Notes under the pieces: model-generated
What the model saw: only the letters and a program-made list of their open reading frames with translations
Databases searched by the model: none
What the model was told of the DNA's origin: nothing
DNA from: Zoogloeaceae bacterium
Lineage (GTDB): Bacteria > Pseudomonadota > Gammaproteobacteria > Burkholderiales > Rhodocyclaceae
Direction: 5' to 3'
Length of the DNA: 64,000 nt
Assembly: GCA_024235675.1 (NCBI GenBank)
Contig: JACKLZ010000002.1
Span: 928,001 to 992,000 of the forward strand
Shown: in pieces, positions 19,110 through 28,014 of the stretch
Layout: each line of letters begins with the position of its first letter
How positions within the stretch are numbered: position 1 is the stretch's first letter
Translations under genes and position numbers: made by a program

Positions 19110-20432
19110 TTACATCTCTTTCGAGCAATCGCGCGGGGTAATGCCTTTTTCCTTGGCGTAGGCCGCCGCAGACTCTTCGATCATGCCGCGGACCAGTTCC
19201 TTGTCGGCGTCAATCCAGTCGGTCACGACGTTCCACTTGTTGCCGTCCCACTGCTGGTACTTGACCTTGCCGGAACCTTCGTGATCTAGGCAGCTGGTCT
19301 TGAGCGGCGGCAGGAAGCCGGTGGCGCCCAGTTCGCCCAGACGCTTGTCATCCATGTCGAGGTTCTCGAAGCCCCAGCGCACTTGCTCGCCGGTCAGGGC
19401 CTTGCCCTTGCCGAACTTCTCCTGCGCCTTGCGGATCGCCTCGACCGTGATCAGACCGTGCACCACGCCGCGGTTGTAGTAGACGCTGCCGATACGGCCT
19501 TTGTCTTCCATGTTGCCGTGGCCCTTGGCATAGACGAACTTCTCGATGTCCTTGATGACCGGGTAGTTCTCGCCTGCCACGTTGTAACCGGCGGCGGTAA
19601 AGCCCTTGGCAGCGCTACCGGCCGGCACGGTGTCTTCTTCAGCACCGGACCACCACACGCCGACCATCTTCTCGCGCGAGAAGCCGGTCTTGGCGGCGGA
19701 CTTGAGTGCGGTCGGGTTCATCACACCCCAGCCCCACAGAATGACCCAGTCCGGACGCAGCTGACGGATCTGCAGCCACTGCGACTGCTGCTCGTTACCC
19801 GGGTGGGCGACGGCCAGCTTGGTCAGCTCATAGCCATAACGCTCGGCCATTTTCTCGAGCACGGCGTGCGACTCTTTGCCGTAGGCGGAATCGTGATACA
19901 GCAGGGCGATCTTCTTGCCCTTGAGCTTGTCGGTACCGCCCTCTTTGCCGGCGATGTACTTGATCATGGTGGTCGCCTGCGACCAGTAGGTAGTGATCAG
20001 CGGGAAGACGTACGGGAAGACACGGCCATCGGCTGCGTCGGTACGGCCGTAACCCATGGTCACCAGCGGAATTTTGTCCTTGGCGACCTTGTCGAGCACG
20101 GAATAGGTGATACCGGTCGACAGCGGCTGGAACACCGAGTTACCCGTCTCGCCCTTTTCCTTCAGACGCTCGTAGCACTCGACGCCCCGGGCGTTGTTGT
20201 ACTCGGTTTCGCACTCTTCCCAAGCGAGCTTGACGCCGTTGATGCCGCCGTCGCGCTCGTTGATCATCTGCATATAGTCGATCCAGCCACCGAAAATCCC
20301 CGAACCGCCTGCAGCGTAGGGACCGACGCGGTAGCTTGGCAGACCAATGAACTGTTCTGCCGCAATCGCCATGGACGAACCCAGCAAGCCCGCAACAGCG
20401 GCGCCGAGAATGACTGTTTTCTTCAGATTCAT
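19110..20432 (-). CDS. Liv-type ABC transporter substrate-binding protein
   Basis: The 440-residue periplasmic protein has a signal peptide (KTVILGAAVAGLLGSSMAIA) and a type I binding fold (YRVGPYAAGGSGIFGGWIDY, then MINERDGGINGVKLAWEECE). The later parts IALLYHDSAYGKESHAVLEK and GEQVRWGFENLDMDDKRLGE are typical of the larger LivK-like proteins that bind aromatic or other hydrophobic acids. Start 20432 is preceded by GGAG. Flanking livM/livH/livG/livF and two CoA ligases suggest uptake of an acid that is then activated to its CoA thioester. Confidence 0.92.
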   Translation of the reverse strand: MNLKKTVILGAAVAGLLGSSMAIAAEQFIGLPSYRVGPYAAGGSGIFGGWIDYMQMINERDGGINGVKLAWEECETEYNNARGVECYERLKEKGETGNSVFQPLSTGITYSVLDKVAKDKIPLVTMGYGRTDAADGRVFPYVFPLITTYWSQATTMIKYIAGKEGGTDKLKGKKIALLYHDSAYGKESHAVLEKMAERYGYELTKLAVAHPGNEQQSQWLQIRQLRPDWVILWGWGVMNPTALKSAAKTGFSREKMVGVWWSGAEEDTVPAGSAAKGFTAAGYNVAGENYPVIKDIEKFVYAKGHGNMEDKGRIGSVYYNRGVVHGLITVEAIRKAQEKFGKGKALTGEQVRWGFENLDMDDKRLGELGATGFLPPLKTSCLDHEGSGKVKYQQWDGNKWNVVTDWIDADKELVRGMIEESAAAYAKEKGITPRDCSKEM

Positions 20433-20502
20433 GTGTTTATCTCCTCTTTTTTCTTTGGTGTTGCCTGGTGAGATCAGCGCAAAACGCCAACCCGATTCCA
20501 GT

Positions 20503-21570
20503 TTAGTGCGGGAACGGCCACAGCCGCAGCTTCTCCTTGCCGATCTGCCACAAGCGAGCCAGCCCGTGCGGTTCGACAATCAGGAAGAACACAATCAGCC
20601 CGCCAAAGACGATGAGCTGAAGGTTGGATACGAAACTCGAAGACACTAGGTCGCCCAGCAGCATCGGCACAAACACATCGAGCGCGATCGGCAGGAGCAC
20701 GATGAAGGCCGCACCGAGGAAGGAACCCATGATCGAGCCAACACCGCCGATGATGATCATGAACAGGATCTTGAACGACAGATCGAGGTTGAAGCCTTCG
20801 GGCTCGACCGTGCCGATGTAGGTGTAGGCGTAGAGCGCGCCGGCCACACCGCAGTAGAACGAGGACACGGCAAACGCAGTGAGCTTGGTGCGCATCAGGC
20901 GGATGCCGATCACCTCGGCGGCCACATCCATGTCACGCACCGCCATCCACGAACGGCCCGTGGTCGAGCGCACCATGTTCTTGGCCAGCAGCGCCATCAC
21001 CACCACCACGAAGAGCGTCAGCAGATACTTGGACTGCGGCCCGTCAAAGGCAAAGCCCAGAATCTCGATCTCTTGCGCCGTGATCACGCCAGAAGACGAG
21101 TAGTTGGAGAACCACTCGATCTTCACCAGCGCCCAGACGATGAAGAACTGCGCCGCCAGCGTGGCCACCGCCAGATAGAAGCCCTTGATGCGCAAGCTTG
21201 GCAGGCCGAACATCACCCCGACCAGTGCGGCACACAAGCCGCCCAGCAAGATCGCCACCAGGAAGGGCATGCCGTCAATGCGCAGCATGAAGTTGTAGGC
21301 CCCGAAGGCGCCCACCGCCATGAACGCCGCCGAACCGAGTGACAGCTGGCCGGCATAGCCGGTCAGGATGTTCAGCCCGATCGCGGCCAGTGAGAAGATC
21401 AGCACCGGGATCAGAATGGCCTTGAGCCAGTACTGGTCGGCGAACAGCGGCACCGCAAGGGCGAAGAAACCAATCAGCAGCAATACGCCGATGCGGTCCT
21501 GAAGAATTGGGAAGATCTGCTGATCTGCCTCGTAACTGGCCTTGAACTGGCCGGCTTCACGGTAAAGCAT
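20503..21570 (-). CDS. livM: Liv-type ABC transporter permease, LivM-like
   Basis: The 355-residue inner-membrane permease has about nine to ten hydrophobic segments. The conserved LivM region reads IGLNILTGYAGQLSLGSAAF, followed later by FGLPSLRIKGFYLAVATLAA. GRSWMAVRDMDVAAEVIGIR, the cytoplasmic EAA-like loop, contacts the ATPases. An N-terminal extension of about 30 residues precedes the first helix. GGAGACAACTC precedes the ATG at 21570. Confidence 0.94.
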   Translation of the reverse strand: MLYREAGQFKASYEADQQIFPILQDRIGVLLLIGFFALAVPLFADQYWLKAILIPVLIFSLAAIGLNILTGYAGQLSLGSAAFMAVGAFGAYNFMLRIDGMPFLVAILLGGLCAALVGVMFGLPSLRIKGFYLAVATLAAQFFIVWALVKIEWFSNYSSSGVITAQEIEILGFAFDGPQSKYLLTLFVVVVMALLAKNMVRSTTGRSWMAVRDMDVAAEVIGIRLMRTKLTAFAVSSFYCGVAGALYAYTYIGTVEPEGFNLDLSFKILFMIIIGGVGSIMGSFLGAAFIVLLPIALDVFVPMLLGDLVSSSFVSNLQLIVFGGLIVFFLIVEPHGLARLWQIGKEKLRLWPFPH

Positions 21571-21611
21571 GAGTTGTCTCCAATGTTGCCGTTCTCGTTA
21601 TTCGCATCCAT

Positions 21612-21780
21612 CGCCCGCCGCCGAGCCGCCTCAAGGCGGGTGACAGCCCCTCGGGGGCAGCGCCGGGACATCCGTCCCAAGCGTGGGGCCTCAACTCGCC
21701 CGCCGCCGGGCCGCCCCAAGGCGGGCGACGGCCCCCGCGGGGGGCAGCGCCGGGGCCTTGGCCCCAAGCGTGGGGGCTCA
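21612..21780. repeat. Two tandem copies of an ~83-bp GC-rich repeat
   Basis: Copy 1 (21612-21693) and copy 2 (21697-21780) align along their whole length, both running from CGCCCGCCGCCG through AAGGCGGG and GGGGCAGCGCCGGG to CCCAAGCGTGGGG and CTCA. The end of copy 2 overlaps the livH stop codon. Similar GC-rich hairpin repeats next to gene ends are common in betaproteobacteria. Here it fills the livH-livM gap and may act on mRNA processing. Confidence 0.85.
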
Positions 21781-22704
21781 TACTCTGTCGATGTGCTTTT
21801 CGCCGAACAGCCCTTCAGGCCGAAACAGCAGGAAGCCCAAGGCCAGGATGTAGGGGAACCACGATTCGATACCCCCGCCGACAAAGGGACCGACATACAC
21901 CTCGGCCAGTTTCTCGGAAGCACCGATGATCAGGCCACCCACGATCGCCCCGGGCACCGAGGTAAATCCGCCCAGAATCAGCACCGGCAGCGCTTTGAGT
22001 GCGGTGAAGGTCAGCGCAAACTGAACCCCGTTACGTGCGCCCCAGATCATGCCGGCCACCAGGGCAACGAAACCTGCCACGGCCCAGACGATGACCCAGA
22101 TGTGACGCAGCGGGATACCGATGGACAGAGCCGCCTGGTGATCATCTGCCACGGCGCGCAGCGCACGACCGATGCGGGTGTATTGGAAGAACAGCGCGAG
22201 CGCCGCCACCAGCACCGCAGCAACGGCTGCCGCGAAGACGTCGAAGGACGAAATCAGGATGTTGAAGTTGTCCATCATGTATTCGATGGGCACATCGGCG
22301 ATACCCAGATTCAGGCCGCGCACGTTGGCACCCCAGATGCCCTGCGCAATGCCTTCAACCAGGAAGGTCAGGCCAATGGTGGCCATGAACAAGGTAATCG
22401 GCGGCTGATTGACCAGCGGGCGCAACACGAACTTCTCGGTCGCAATCGCCAGCACCACCATCGCGGCCAGCGACAGCACGAAGGCCAGCCAGAACACCGC
22501 CCGACCGCCCTCTTCCCACCCGGTCCAACCCGGCAAGATCTCCAGAAAACCGACAAAGGTCAGCGCTGCGAAAAACACCATGGCGCCCTGCGCGAAGTTG
22601 AACACCCCGGACGCCTTGTAGATCAGCACGAAGCCCAGTGCCACGAGGGCATACAACACCCCTGACAGTAGACCGCCGATCAGCACTTCGAAAAAGAACT
22701 GCAT
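21778..22704 (-). CDS. livH: Liv-type ABC transporter permease, LivH-like
   Basis: The 308-residue permease has about eight hydrophobic segments. LLSGVLYALVALGFVLIYKA followed by GVFNFAQGAMVFFAAL is the LivH hallmark, and GRALRAVADDHQAALSIGIP is the cytoplasmic ATPase-coupling loop. GGGAGACAAACA precedes the ATG at 22704. It pairs with LivM to form the membrane channel of the importer. Confidence 0.95.
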   Translation of the reverse strand: MQFFFEVLIGGLLSGVLYALVALGFVLIYKASGVFNFAQGAMVFFAALTFVGFLEILPGWTGWEEGGRAVFWLAFVLSLAAMVVLAIATEKFVLRPLVNQPPITLFMATIGLTFLVEGIAQGIWGANVRGLNLGIADVPIEYMMDNFNILISSFDVFAAAVAAVLVAALALFFQYTRIGRALRAVADDHQAALSIGIPLRHIWVIVWAVAGFVALVAGMIWGARNGVQFALTFTALKALPVLILGGFTSVPGAIVGGLIIGASEKLAEVYVGPFVGGGIESWFPYILALGFLLFRPEGLFGEKHIDRV

Positions 22705-22736
22705 TGTTTGTCTCCCTTATCCTTTTCGCGGCGCGC

Positions 22737-23519
22737 TCAGTGGCTGGTGCCGAGGTAGGCGGCAATCACGTCCGGATTGTTCTTCACTTCATCCGGCTCG
22801 CCGTCGCCAATCTTTTTACCGTAGTCGAGCACCACCACGCGGTCCGAGATATCCATCACCACGCCCATGTCGTGCTCGATCAGGACGATGGTGGTGCCGA
22901 ACTGGTCATTCACATCGAGGATGAAGCGACACATGTCCTGCTTCTCTTCGACGTTCATGCCGGCCATCGGCTCGTCGAGCAGCATCATCGACGGCTCGGC
23001 GGCCAGCGCCCGGCCCAGTTCAACGCGCTTTTGCAAACCGTAGGGCAGGCGCCCGACCGGCGTCTTGCGGATGTTCTGGATTTCGAGAAAGTCGATCACC
23101 TCCTCGACCTTCTTGCGATGCTCGATCTCTTCCGCCCGAGCCTTGCCCCAGTGCAGCGCATGATGAAAGACGTTGCACTTCATCTTCAGGTTGCGGCCGG
23201 TCATGATGTTGTCGATCACGCTCATGCCCTTGAACAAGGCGATGTTCTGGAAGGTGCGCGCAATGCCCTGCTTGGCCGCCTTGTGCGGCTCCATGTCGCG
23301 GCGGACCTCACCACGAAAGGTGACCTGCCCCTCCTGCGGGTGATACACCCCGTTGATCACGTTCAGCATCGAGCTCTTCCCGGCGCCGTTGGGGCCGATG
23401 ATTGAGCGGATTTCGTGTTCGCGCACATCGAAACTGATGTTGGTCAGCGCCTTGACGCCACCAAAGGAGAGCGAGATGCCCTCCATCTTCAGAATGACGT
23501 CGCCGATTTCTCGTGCCAT
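22737..23519 (-). CDS. livG: Liv-type ABC transporter ATP-binding protein, LivG-like
   Basis: The 260-residue ATPase has Walker A GPNGAGKSS, a slightly deviant signature region VGRLPYGLQKRVELGRALAA, Walker B MMLLDEPMAGM and switch histidine in VLIEHDMGVVM. The C-terminal DGEPDEVKNNPDVIAAYLG is typical of LivG. GGAGACAAC precedes the ATG at 23519. It lies 15 nt after the acyl-CoA ligase gene, in the same operon. Confidence 0.95.
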   Translation of the reverse strand: MAREIGDVILKMEGISLSFGGVKALTNISFDVREHEIRSIIGPNGAGKSSMLNVINGVYHPQEGQVTFRGEVRRDMEPHKAAKQGIARTFQNIALFKGMSVIDNIMTGRNLKMKCNVFHHALHWGKARAEEIEHRKKVEEVIDFLEIQNIRKTPVGRLPYGLQKRVELGRALAAEPSMMLLDEPMAGMNVEEKQDMCRFILDVNDQFGTTIVLIEHDMGVVMDISDRVVVLDYGKKIGDGEPDEVKNNPDVIAAYLGTSH

Positions 23520-23534
23520 GTTGTCTCCTCGCGC

Positions 23535-25499
23535 TCAGGCGGCCGTCTTTGCGGCCTGCGGGGCGAAGGTCTTCGCCTCTTCAATCTTAAGGTCAGCCGA
23601 AACCTTGCCCTGGCGACCATCCTCGTATTTCACGTCGGTTTCGATGTGCTGCTCGCTCTTGCCCGAATACAGCGCATCGATCAGAACAGCGTAGCGCTCC
23701 GACACGAACTTGCGGCGCACCTTGCGGGTACGGGTCAGCTCGCCGTCGTCGGCATCCAGCTCCTTGTGCAGGATCAGGAAGCGCTTGATCTGCGAGTCGG
23801 CCATCATCGGGTCGGCGGCCAGCTGCGCGTTGATCTCTTCAACACACTCCTTGATCAGCTGCAGCACCATCGGCTGCGCGGCCAGATCGGTATAGCCCGA
23901 ATAGGCCAGACCGCGCCGCTCGACATAATTGCCCACGGCTTCAAGGTCGATGTTGACGAAGGCGGTCACATAGTCGCGGTCGTTACCGAAAGCCACCGCT
24001 TCCTTCACGTGCTGGAAGAACTTGAGCTTGTTCTCGATGTAGTTGGGCGCAAAAATGCTGCCGCTATTGAGCTTGCCCACATCCTTGGCGCGGTCGATGA
24101 TCTTCAAGTGACCGTCTTCATCAAAGAAGCCCGCGTCACCGGTGAGGAAGTAACCATCCTCGTTGATCGACTCGGCGGTGGCGTCCGGCCGCTTGTAGTA
24201 CGACTTGAGCAGCATCGGCCCCTTGACCAGAATCTCGCCGTTCTCGGCCAGCTTCACCTCCACGCCCGGCGCCGGCTTGCCGACAGAATCGAGCTTGATC
24301 TGGCCATCCGGTTGCAGGCACACATAGGCGCAGGTTTCGGTCTGGCCATACAGCTGCTTGAGGTTGATGCCGATCGAGCGATAGAAGCGGAACAGGTCCG
24401 GGCCAATCGCCGCGCCAGCGGTATAGGCCACGCGAATGCGCGAGAAACCCAGCACATTCTTGAGCGGCCCCAGGATGAGCAGGTTGCTCAGCCAGTACTG
24501 GAATCGATCGGACGTCGACACCGGCTTGCCATCCAGGATCTCGGCGCCACAGCGCTTGGCCACATCCATGGCAAAGCCAAAGATCTTGCGCTTGAACCAG
24601 CTCGCGTCTTCCATGCGGATCAGCACGGTGGTCAGCAGGTTTTCGAACACCCGCGGCGGTGCAAAGTAATAGGTGGGACCGATCTCACGCAGATCGGTCA
24701 TCACCGTCTCGCCCGACTCGGGGCAGTTGATGGTAAAACCCGACACCATCGCCTGCGCATACGAGAACAGGTGGTCGCCCACCCAGGCCATCGGCAGGTA
24801 AGACAGGATGTCTTCGTTCTCGGTCAGCTTGTCGAACTGGCAACCGCCCTTGGCCGACTGAATAAACGCATCATGCGTCTGGCACACGCCTTTCGGCTTG
24901 CCCGTCGTCCCCGAGGTATAGAGCATCACCGATACATCATCGGGCTCACCCTTGCGGATCTCGCCATCGAGAAAATCCGGCTGGCTCTTGTCATGGGCCG
25001 TGCCCATCGACTGCAACTCGTCCAGGCCAAGCAGGAAGGTGTCTGCGTAATGACGCATGCCGCGCGAATCGTCATAAATGACATGTTCGAGAAGCGGGCA
25101 CTGCTCGCGAATCTCGAGCATCTTGTCCACCTGCTCCTGGTCTTCGACCACGGCGAACTTGATCTCGGCGTCCTGCAGCACGTAGGCCATTTCCTCGGCC
25201 ACCGCGTCCTGATACATCATCACCGGGATGCCACCGAGGCACTGGCAGGCCGCGACCGACCAGTACAGACGCGGACGGTTGTCACCAATGATGCCGAGGC
25301 GATCGCCCCGCTTGAAACCCAGCTCTGCCAGACCGCAGGCGATGGCGCGCACGTTTTGCGCAACCTCTGCCCAGCTATAGGTCTGCCAGATGCCGTATTC
25401 CTTCTCACGCATTGCCGGCCGGTTCGGCCGCTGTTGAGCATGCTGCATCAACAGACGCGGAAAAGTGTTCAGTTCAGCCTGCCCACGGGGGTCTGACAT
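23535..25499 (-). CDS. Long-chain acyl-CoA synthetase-like AMP-binding enzyme
   Basis: This 654-residue adenylate-forming ligase has the A3 motif YTSGTTGKPKGV, TYYFAPPRVFENLLT, the A5-like QLYGQTETCAYVC, the A7/A8 region GDAGFFDEDGHLKIIDRAKD, and a C-terminal ALYSGKSEQHIETDVKYEDG region. It activates an acid to its acyl-CoA via an acyl-AMP. It is the first gene of the minus-strand importer operon, as seen in related betaproteobacterial loci for uptake and activation of hydrophobic acids. Start 25499 has AGGAGG upstream; the longer ORF adds 61 atypical residues. Confidence 0.92.
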   Translation of the reverse strand: MSDPRGQAELNTFPRLLMQHAQQRPNRPAMREKEYGIWQTYSWAEVAQNVRAIACGLAELGFKRGDRLGIIGDNRPRLYWSVAACQCLGGIPVMMYQDAVAEEMAYVLQDAEIKFAVVEDQEQVDKMLEIREQCPLLEHVIYDDSRGMRHYADTFLLGLDELQSMGTAHDKSQPDFLDGEIRKGEPDDVSVMLYTSGTTGKPKGVCQTHDAFIQSAKGGCQFDKLTENEDILSYLPMAWVGDHLFSYAQAMVSGFTINCPESGETVMTDLREIGPTYYFAPPRVFENLLTTVLIRMEDASWFKRKIFGFAMDVAKRCGAEILDGKPVSTSDRFQYWLSNLLILGPLKNVLGFSRIRVAYTAGAAIGPDLFRFYRSIGINLKQLYGQTETCAYVCLQPDGQIKLDSVGKPAPGVEVKLAENGEILVKGPMLLKSYYKRPDATAESINEDGYFLTGDAGFFDEDGHLKIIDRAKDVGKLNSGSIFAPNYIENKLKFFQHVKEAVAFGNDRDYVTAFVNIDLEAVGNYVERRGLAYSGYTDLAAQPMVLQLIKECVEEINAQLAADPMMADSQIKRFLILHKELDADDGELTRTRKVRRKFVSERYAVLIDALYSGKSEQHIETDVKYEDGRQGKVSADLKIEEAKTFAPQAAKTAA

Positions 25500-25737
25500 A
25501 CCCGCCTCCTCCTTGTGTGTCTCTTTTCTATGCCGCAGCGCCGGGGGTTTTCTTATTCGGCGTCCGGATGGCCTGGGGGCCCTATTCGAGTCTGGAGTCT
25601 CGCAGCCTATGTTTGCGCAACTATTTTCAGAATGTACGCAATTGTGACAATTGCCGAATCCGTCGCCGCGCAAAGCCGACACAAGCGCGCAAGCCGGTTA
25701 CAGTAGGGGCTTCACGCAAACGTACTAAGCCATCGCC

Positions 25738-26775
25738 GTGACCACACTCACCCGCGCACTTCGCTACGCCCTCGTCCCCTGGCGCGCCGCCCGCAAATGG
25801 GGCGACGACCGCTGCGCCACCTACGCCGCCGCGCTCGCCTACTACTCCGCCTTCTCGCTCGCCCCGGTGCTGGTCATCGCCGTCTCGGTCGCCGGCCTCA
25901 TCTTCGGCGCCGACACCGCCAGCGAGCGCATCGTCGGCGAGCTCGAGGCGCTCATCGGCGCCGACGGCGCACGCCTCATCGCGCGCATGGTCACCGCCAG
26001 CCAGGCCTCCGGCCAGGGTGCGCTCGCCGCCGTGGTCAGCACCGTCATCACCCTCATCGGCGCCACCGGCCTGTTCGTACAAATGGGTCACGCCTTCGAA
26101 GCGGTCTTCGGCCACCCCACCCAGGGCCGCAGCGCCTGGATGAAACAACTCATCGGCCGCCTGCGCGGGCTCACCGTCGTCATCGGCATCGGCTTTCTGC
26201 TCATGATCTCGCTAGTCGCCAGCGCCGCCATCCTTGCCGTCGGCGAATACGCCACCCGCGGCATCCAGGCCCTGCTGTGGCTCGCCACCGCGCTGCAGAT
26301 CGCCATCTCGCTCGCCCTGCAAAGCAGCATGATCGGCATCATCTACAAAGTGCTGGTGCCCACCAAACTGTCCACCCGCGCCCTGATGATCGGCGCCGTG
26401 CTCACCGCCGTGCTGTTCGAACTCGGTAAATGGGCCATCGGCCTCTACCTCGGCCGCAGCAACACCGCCGCCGCCTTCGGCCCGGCCGGCTCGCTCGCCA
26501 TCGTGCTGCTGTGGGTGTACTACGTCTCGCTGATCCTGCTCTACGGCGCAGAGATCACCTTCCAGCTCAACCGGATCGAACACGTCGGCGATCGCCGCTT
26601 CCGTCGCCAGAAGAAGGCGAAGAAGCCGGCCCCGGCCCCGGCCGTTGAAGCGCCCGCGCCAAGCGCCGACGCACCGGCGACAGAAGCCACGCCGGCACTG
26701 TTCAAACCCCCCGCAACCGAAGGCAACGGTAGTCCAGATAAAGGCCAAAGGCCGGCATCCGGGAACGCTGGATAA
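25738..26775 (+). CDS. YihY/BrkB-type inner membrane protein
   Basis: The 345-residue protein has about six membrane segments with the YihY/BrkB pattern: CATYAAALAYYSAFSLAPVL, then LIGATGLFVQMGHAFEAVFG, and VLLWVYYVSLILLYGAEITF near the end. These proteins were once called ribonuclease BN, which is not supported; their function is unclear, possibly envelope-related. The tail after residue 290 is rich in Lys, Ala and Pro and is probably disordered. GTG start at 25738. Confidence 0.9.
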   Translation: MTTLTRALRYALVPWRAARKWGDDRCATYAAALAYYSAFSLAPVLVIAVSVAGLIFGADTASERIVGELEALIGADGARLIARMVTASQASGQGALAAVVSTVITLIGATGLFVQMGHAFEAVFGHPTQGRSAWMKQLIGRLRGLTVVIGIGFLLMISLVASAAILAVGEYATRGIQALLWLATALQIAISLALQSSMIGIIYKVLVPTKLSTRALMIGAVLTAVLFELGKWAIGLYLGRSNTAAAFGPAGSLAIVLLWVYYVSLILLYGAEITFQLNRIEHVGDRRFRRQKKAKKPAPAPAVEAPAPSADAPATEATPALFKPPATEGNGSPDKGQRPASGNAG

Positions 26776-26786
26776 TCAAGCGATGG

Positions 26787-26816
26787 CGCCGGATTTCGCT
26801 GCGCTGCATCCGGGCC
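26787..26816. repeat. REP-like element, left of the 26822 gene
   Basis: The unit reads GGATTTCGCTGCGCTGCATC followed by CGGGC. A diverged copy (GGATTTCACTTCGCTACGTC then CGGGCT) lies at 27378-27407, so the pair flanks one small gene. Confidence 0.6.
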
Positions 26817-26821
26817 GCAAA

Positions 26822-27283
26822 TCAACTGCGCGGTGACTCAAAACACCGCGCCCGCACCAGCTCGTATTCAAGGCGTGAATCCCGCGCAGCACGCATCGCC
26901 TCAGCAAGCGCCGCAGGCTCGGTCGCCGACCGCGCCATCAAGGCCGCACGCTGCGCCTGCATCGCCAGCACCAACTGCTCACCCACCCGCGCCGCACACC
27001 CCGAGGCAGACACCCCGGCCACCGTCTGTTCGCTCTCAGCCATCAGCCTGATCGAATCAGCCATGGCATCGGGCGGCGCCTTCATCGCCGCATCAACAGC
27101 CAGCGCCCACCGCTGTTCTGCCGCATCAAACTCCGCAAACGCCGCCTGCACCAAAGCCATGGCTTTGCGCTTGTCGTAAATGTCGTATCCCGTGCTCCCC
27201 ATGAAGGCCAGCACGAACAGCACCACGCCGATCAGCACCCACGGGATTCGGCGCCGTGTCGGCACGCTCGCTTGATCTGTCAT
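26822..27283 (-). CDS. Small single-pass membrane protein, unrecognised
   Basis: I do not recognise this 153-residue protein. It has a short basic cytoplasmic N-terminus (PTRRRIP), one TM helix (WVLIGVVLFVLAFMGSTGYD), and a helical Ala-rich periplasmic region (AAFAEFDAAEQRWALAVDAA) with two or three cysteines (SGCAARVG, ARCFES) that could form a disulfide. The ATG at 27283 is chosen because GAGGAC lies upstream; an alternative ATG at 27304 would add seven residues. It is bracketed by REP-like repeats. Confidence 0.6.
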   Translation of the reverse strand: MTDQASVPTRRRIPWVLIGVVLFVLAFMGSTGYDIYDKRKAMALVQAAFAEFDAAEQRWALAVDAAMKAPPDAMADSIRLMAESEQTVAGVSASGCAARVGEQLVLAMQAQRAALMARSATEPAALAEAMRAARDSRLEYELVRARCFESPRS

Positions 27284-27377
27284 TACGGTCCTCATTGCCA
27301 TCAATGGGTCGACAGTCTGACAGCATGTCGCGCGGAGGCAGGGATCTGGGATTGGTGGTCGAACGGCCGATGAAACT

Positions 27378-27407
27378 CGGATTTCACTTCGCTACGTCCG
27401 GGCTACA
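27378..27407. repeat. REP-like element, right of the 26822 gene
   Basis: This is a diverged copy of the unit at 26787-26816, in the same orientation. Confidence 0.55.
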
Positions 27408-27420
27408 CGCTGCAAGTCGG

Positions 27421-28014
27421 CTAACTTGGTTGAATCTCGACGCCGTAAACTTTTTTGATCATCTGCCCACAGGGGCCGTAGAAGAGCGGAATGCTTTTTT
27501 CATACTCGGCGGTTCTAACGCAGACGACACGGCGCAACTCTCGACCGACAATGCCGTACAAAGATACGTTGTTGATCCCTTGGCCTCCACGAATCCTGAC
27601 CACTGCGAGACGCAGACCTCGCGCCTCAACGTAATGAGAATTGACCCGTAGCTTCGGAAGTTTCGCCACTGAGCCTTGGGCTTGGAGAGCCTCTTCCGTC
27701 TTACTCACAAACAGCTCCACTGTTCGACCCTCCAGGGCCTTCAGCATTGGAAGCGTGAAATCAGACTGCGTGGCACCTTCCGCATCCTCTACGGCGGAAA
27801 CGACCAAGATGCTCTCGGGCCCCGCCATGGCAAGGGGCGAGACATTGGTCGCAAGAAAAAGGAAGACAAGACTGAGGACACGAGCAGCAAATTGCATGAT
27901 TGCCGTGAGAAAGATCAACGCAGTCCGCACAATTTCGTCCGCTGGTTTTACACGGCCGAGGAGAGCCGGCGACATCGGCATGAGCCTATTATTGGGCCGA
28001 AATGCAGGATTCAT
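27421..28014 (-). CDS. Unrecognised membrane-anchored or exported protein
   Basis: I do not recognise this 197-residue protein. A long hydrophobic stretch (ALIFLTAIMQFAARVLSLVF, then LFLATNVSPLAMA) is followed by a compact beta-rich domain (SILVVSAVEDAEGA; LRLAVVRIRGGQGINNVSLY; VVCVRTAEYEKSIPLFYGPC). Its ATG at 28014 overlaps the stop codon of the upstream gene as ATGA, which supports this start, though an internal ATG at 27897 would give a cleaner signal peptide. Base composition is visibly more AT-rich than in the neighbours, suggesting recent acquisition together with the upstream gene. Confidence 0.6.
   Translation of the reverse strand: MNPAFRPNNRLMPMSPALLGRVKPADEIVRTALIFLTAIMQFAARVLSLVFLFLATNVSPLAMAGPESILVVSAVEDAEGATQSDFTLPMLKALEGRTVELFVSKTEEALQAQGSVAKLPKLRVNSHYVEARGLRLAVVRIRGGQGINNVSLYGIVGRELRRVVCVRTAEYEKSIPLFYGPCGQMIKKVYGVEIQPS

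Noticed and set aside
23415..25496. A 693-residue plus-strand frame antisense to the acyl-CoA ligase
   Set aside because: Shadow of a coding frame; the ligase motifs on the minus strand are unambiguous.
25738..26775. Ribonuclease BN
   Set aside because: The old annotation of YihY/BrkB proteins as RNase BN was shown to be wrong for the family; the sequence is a plain multi-pass membrane protein.
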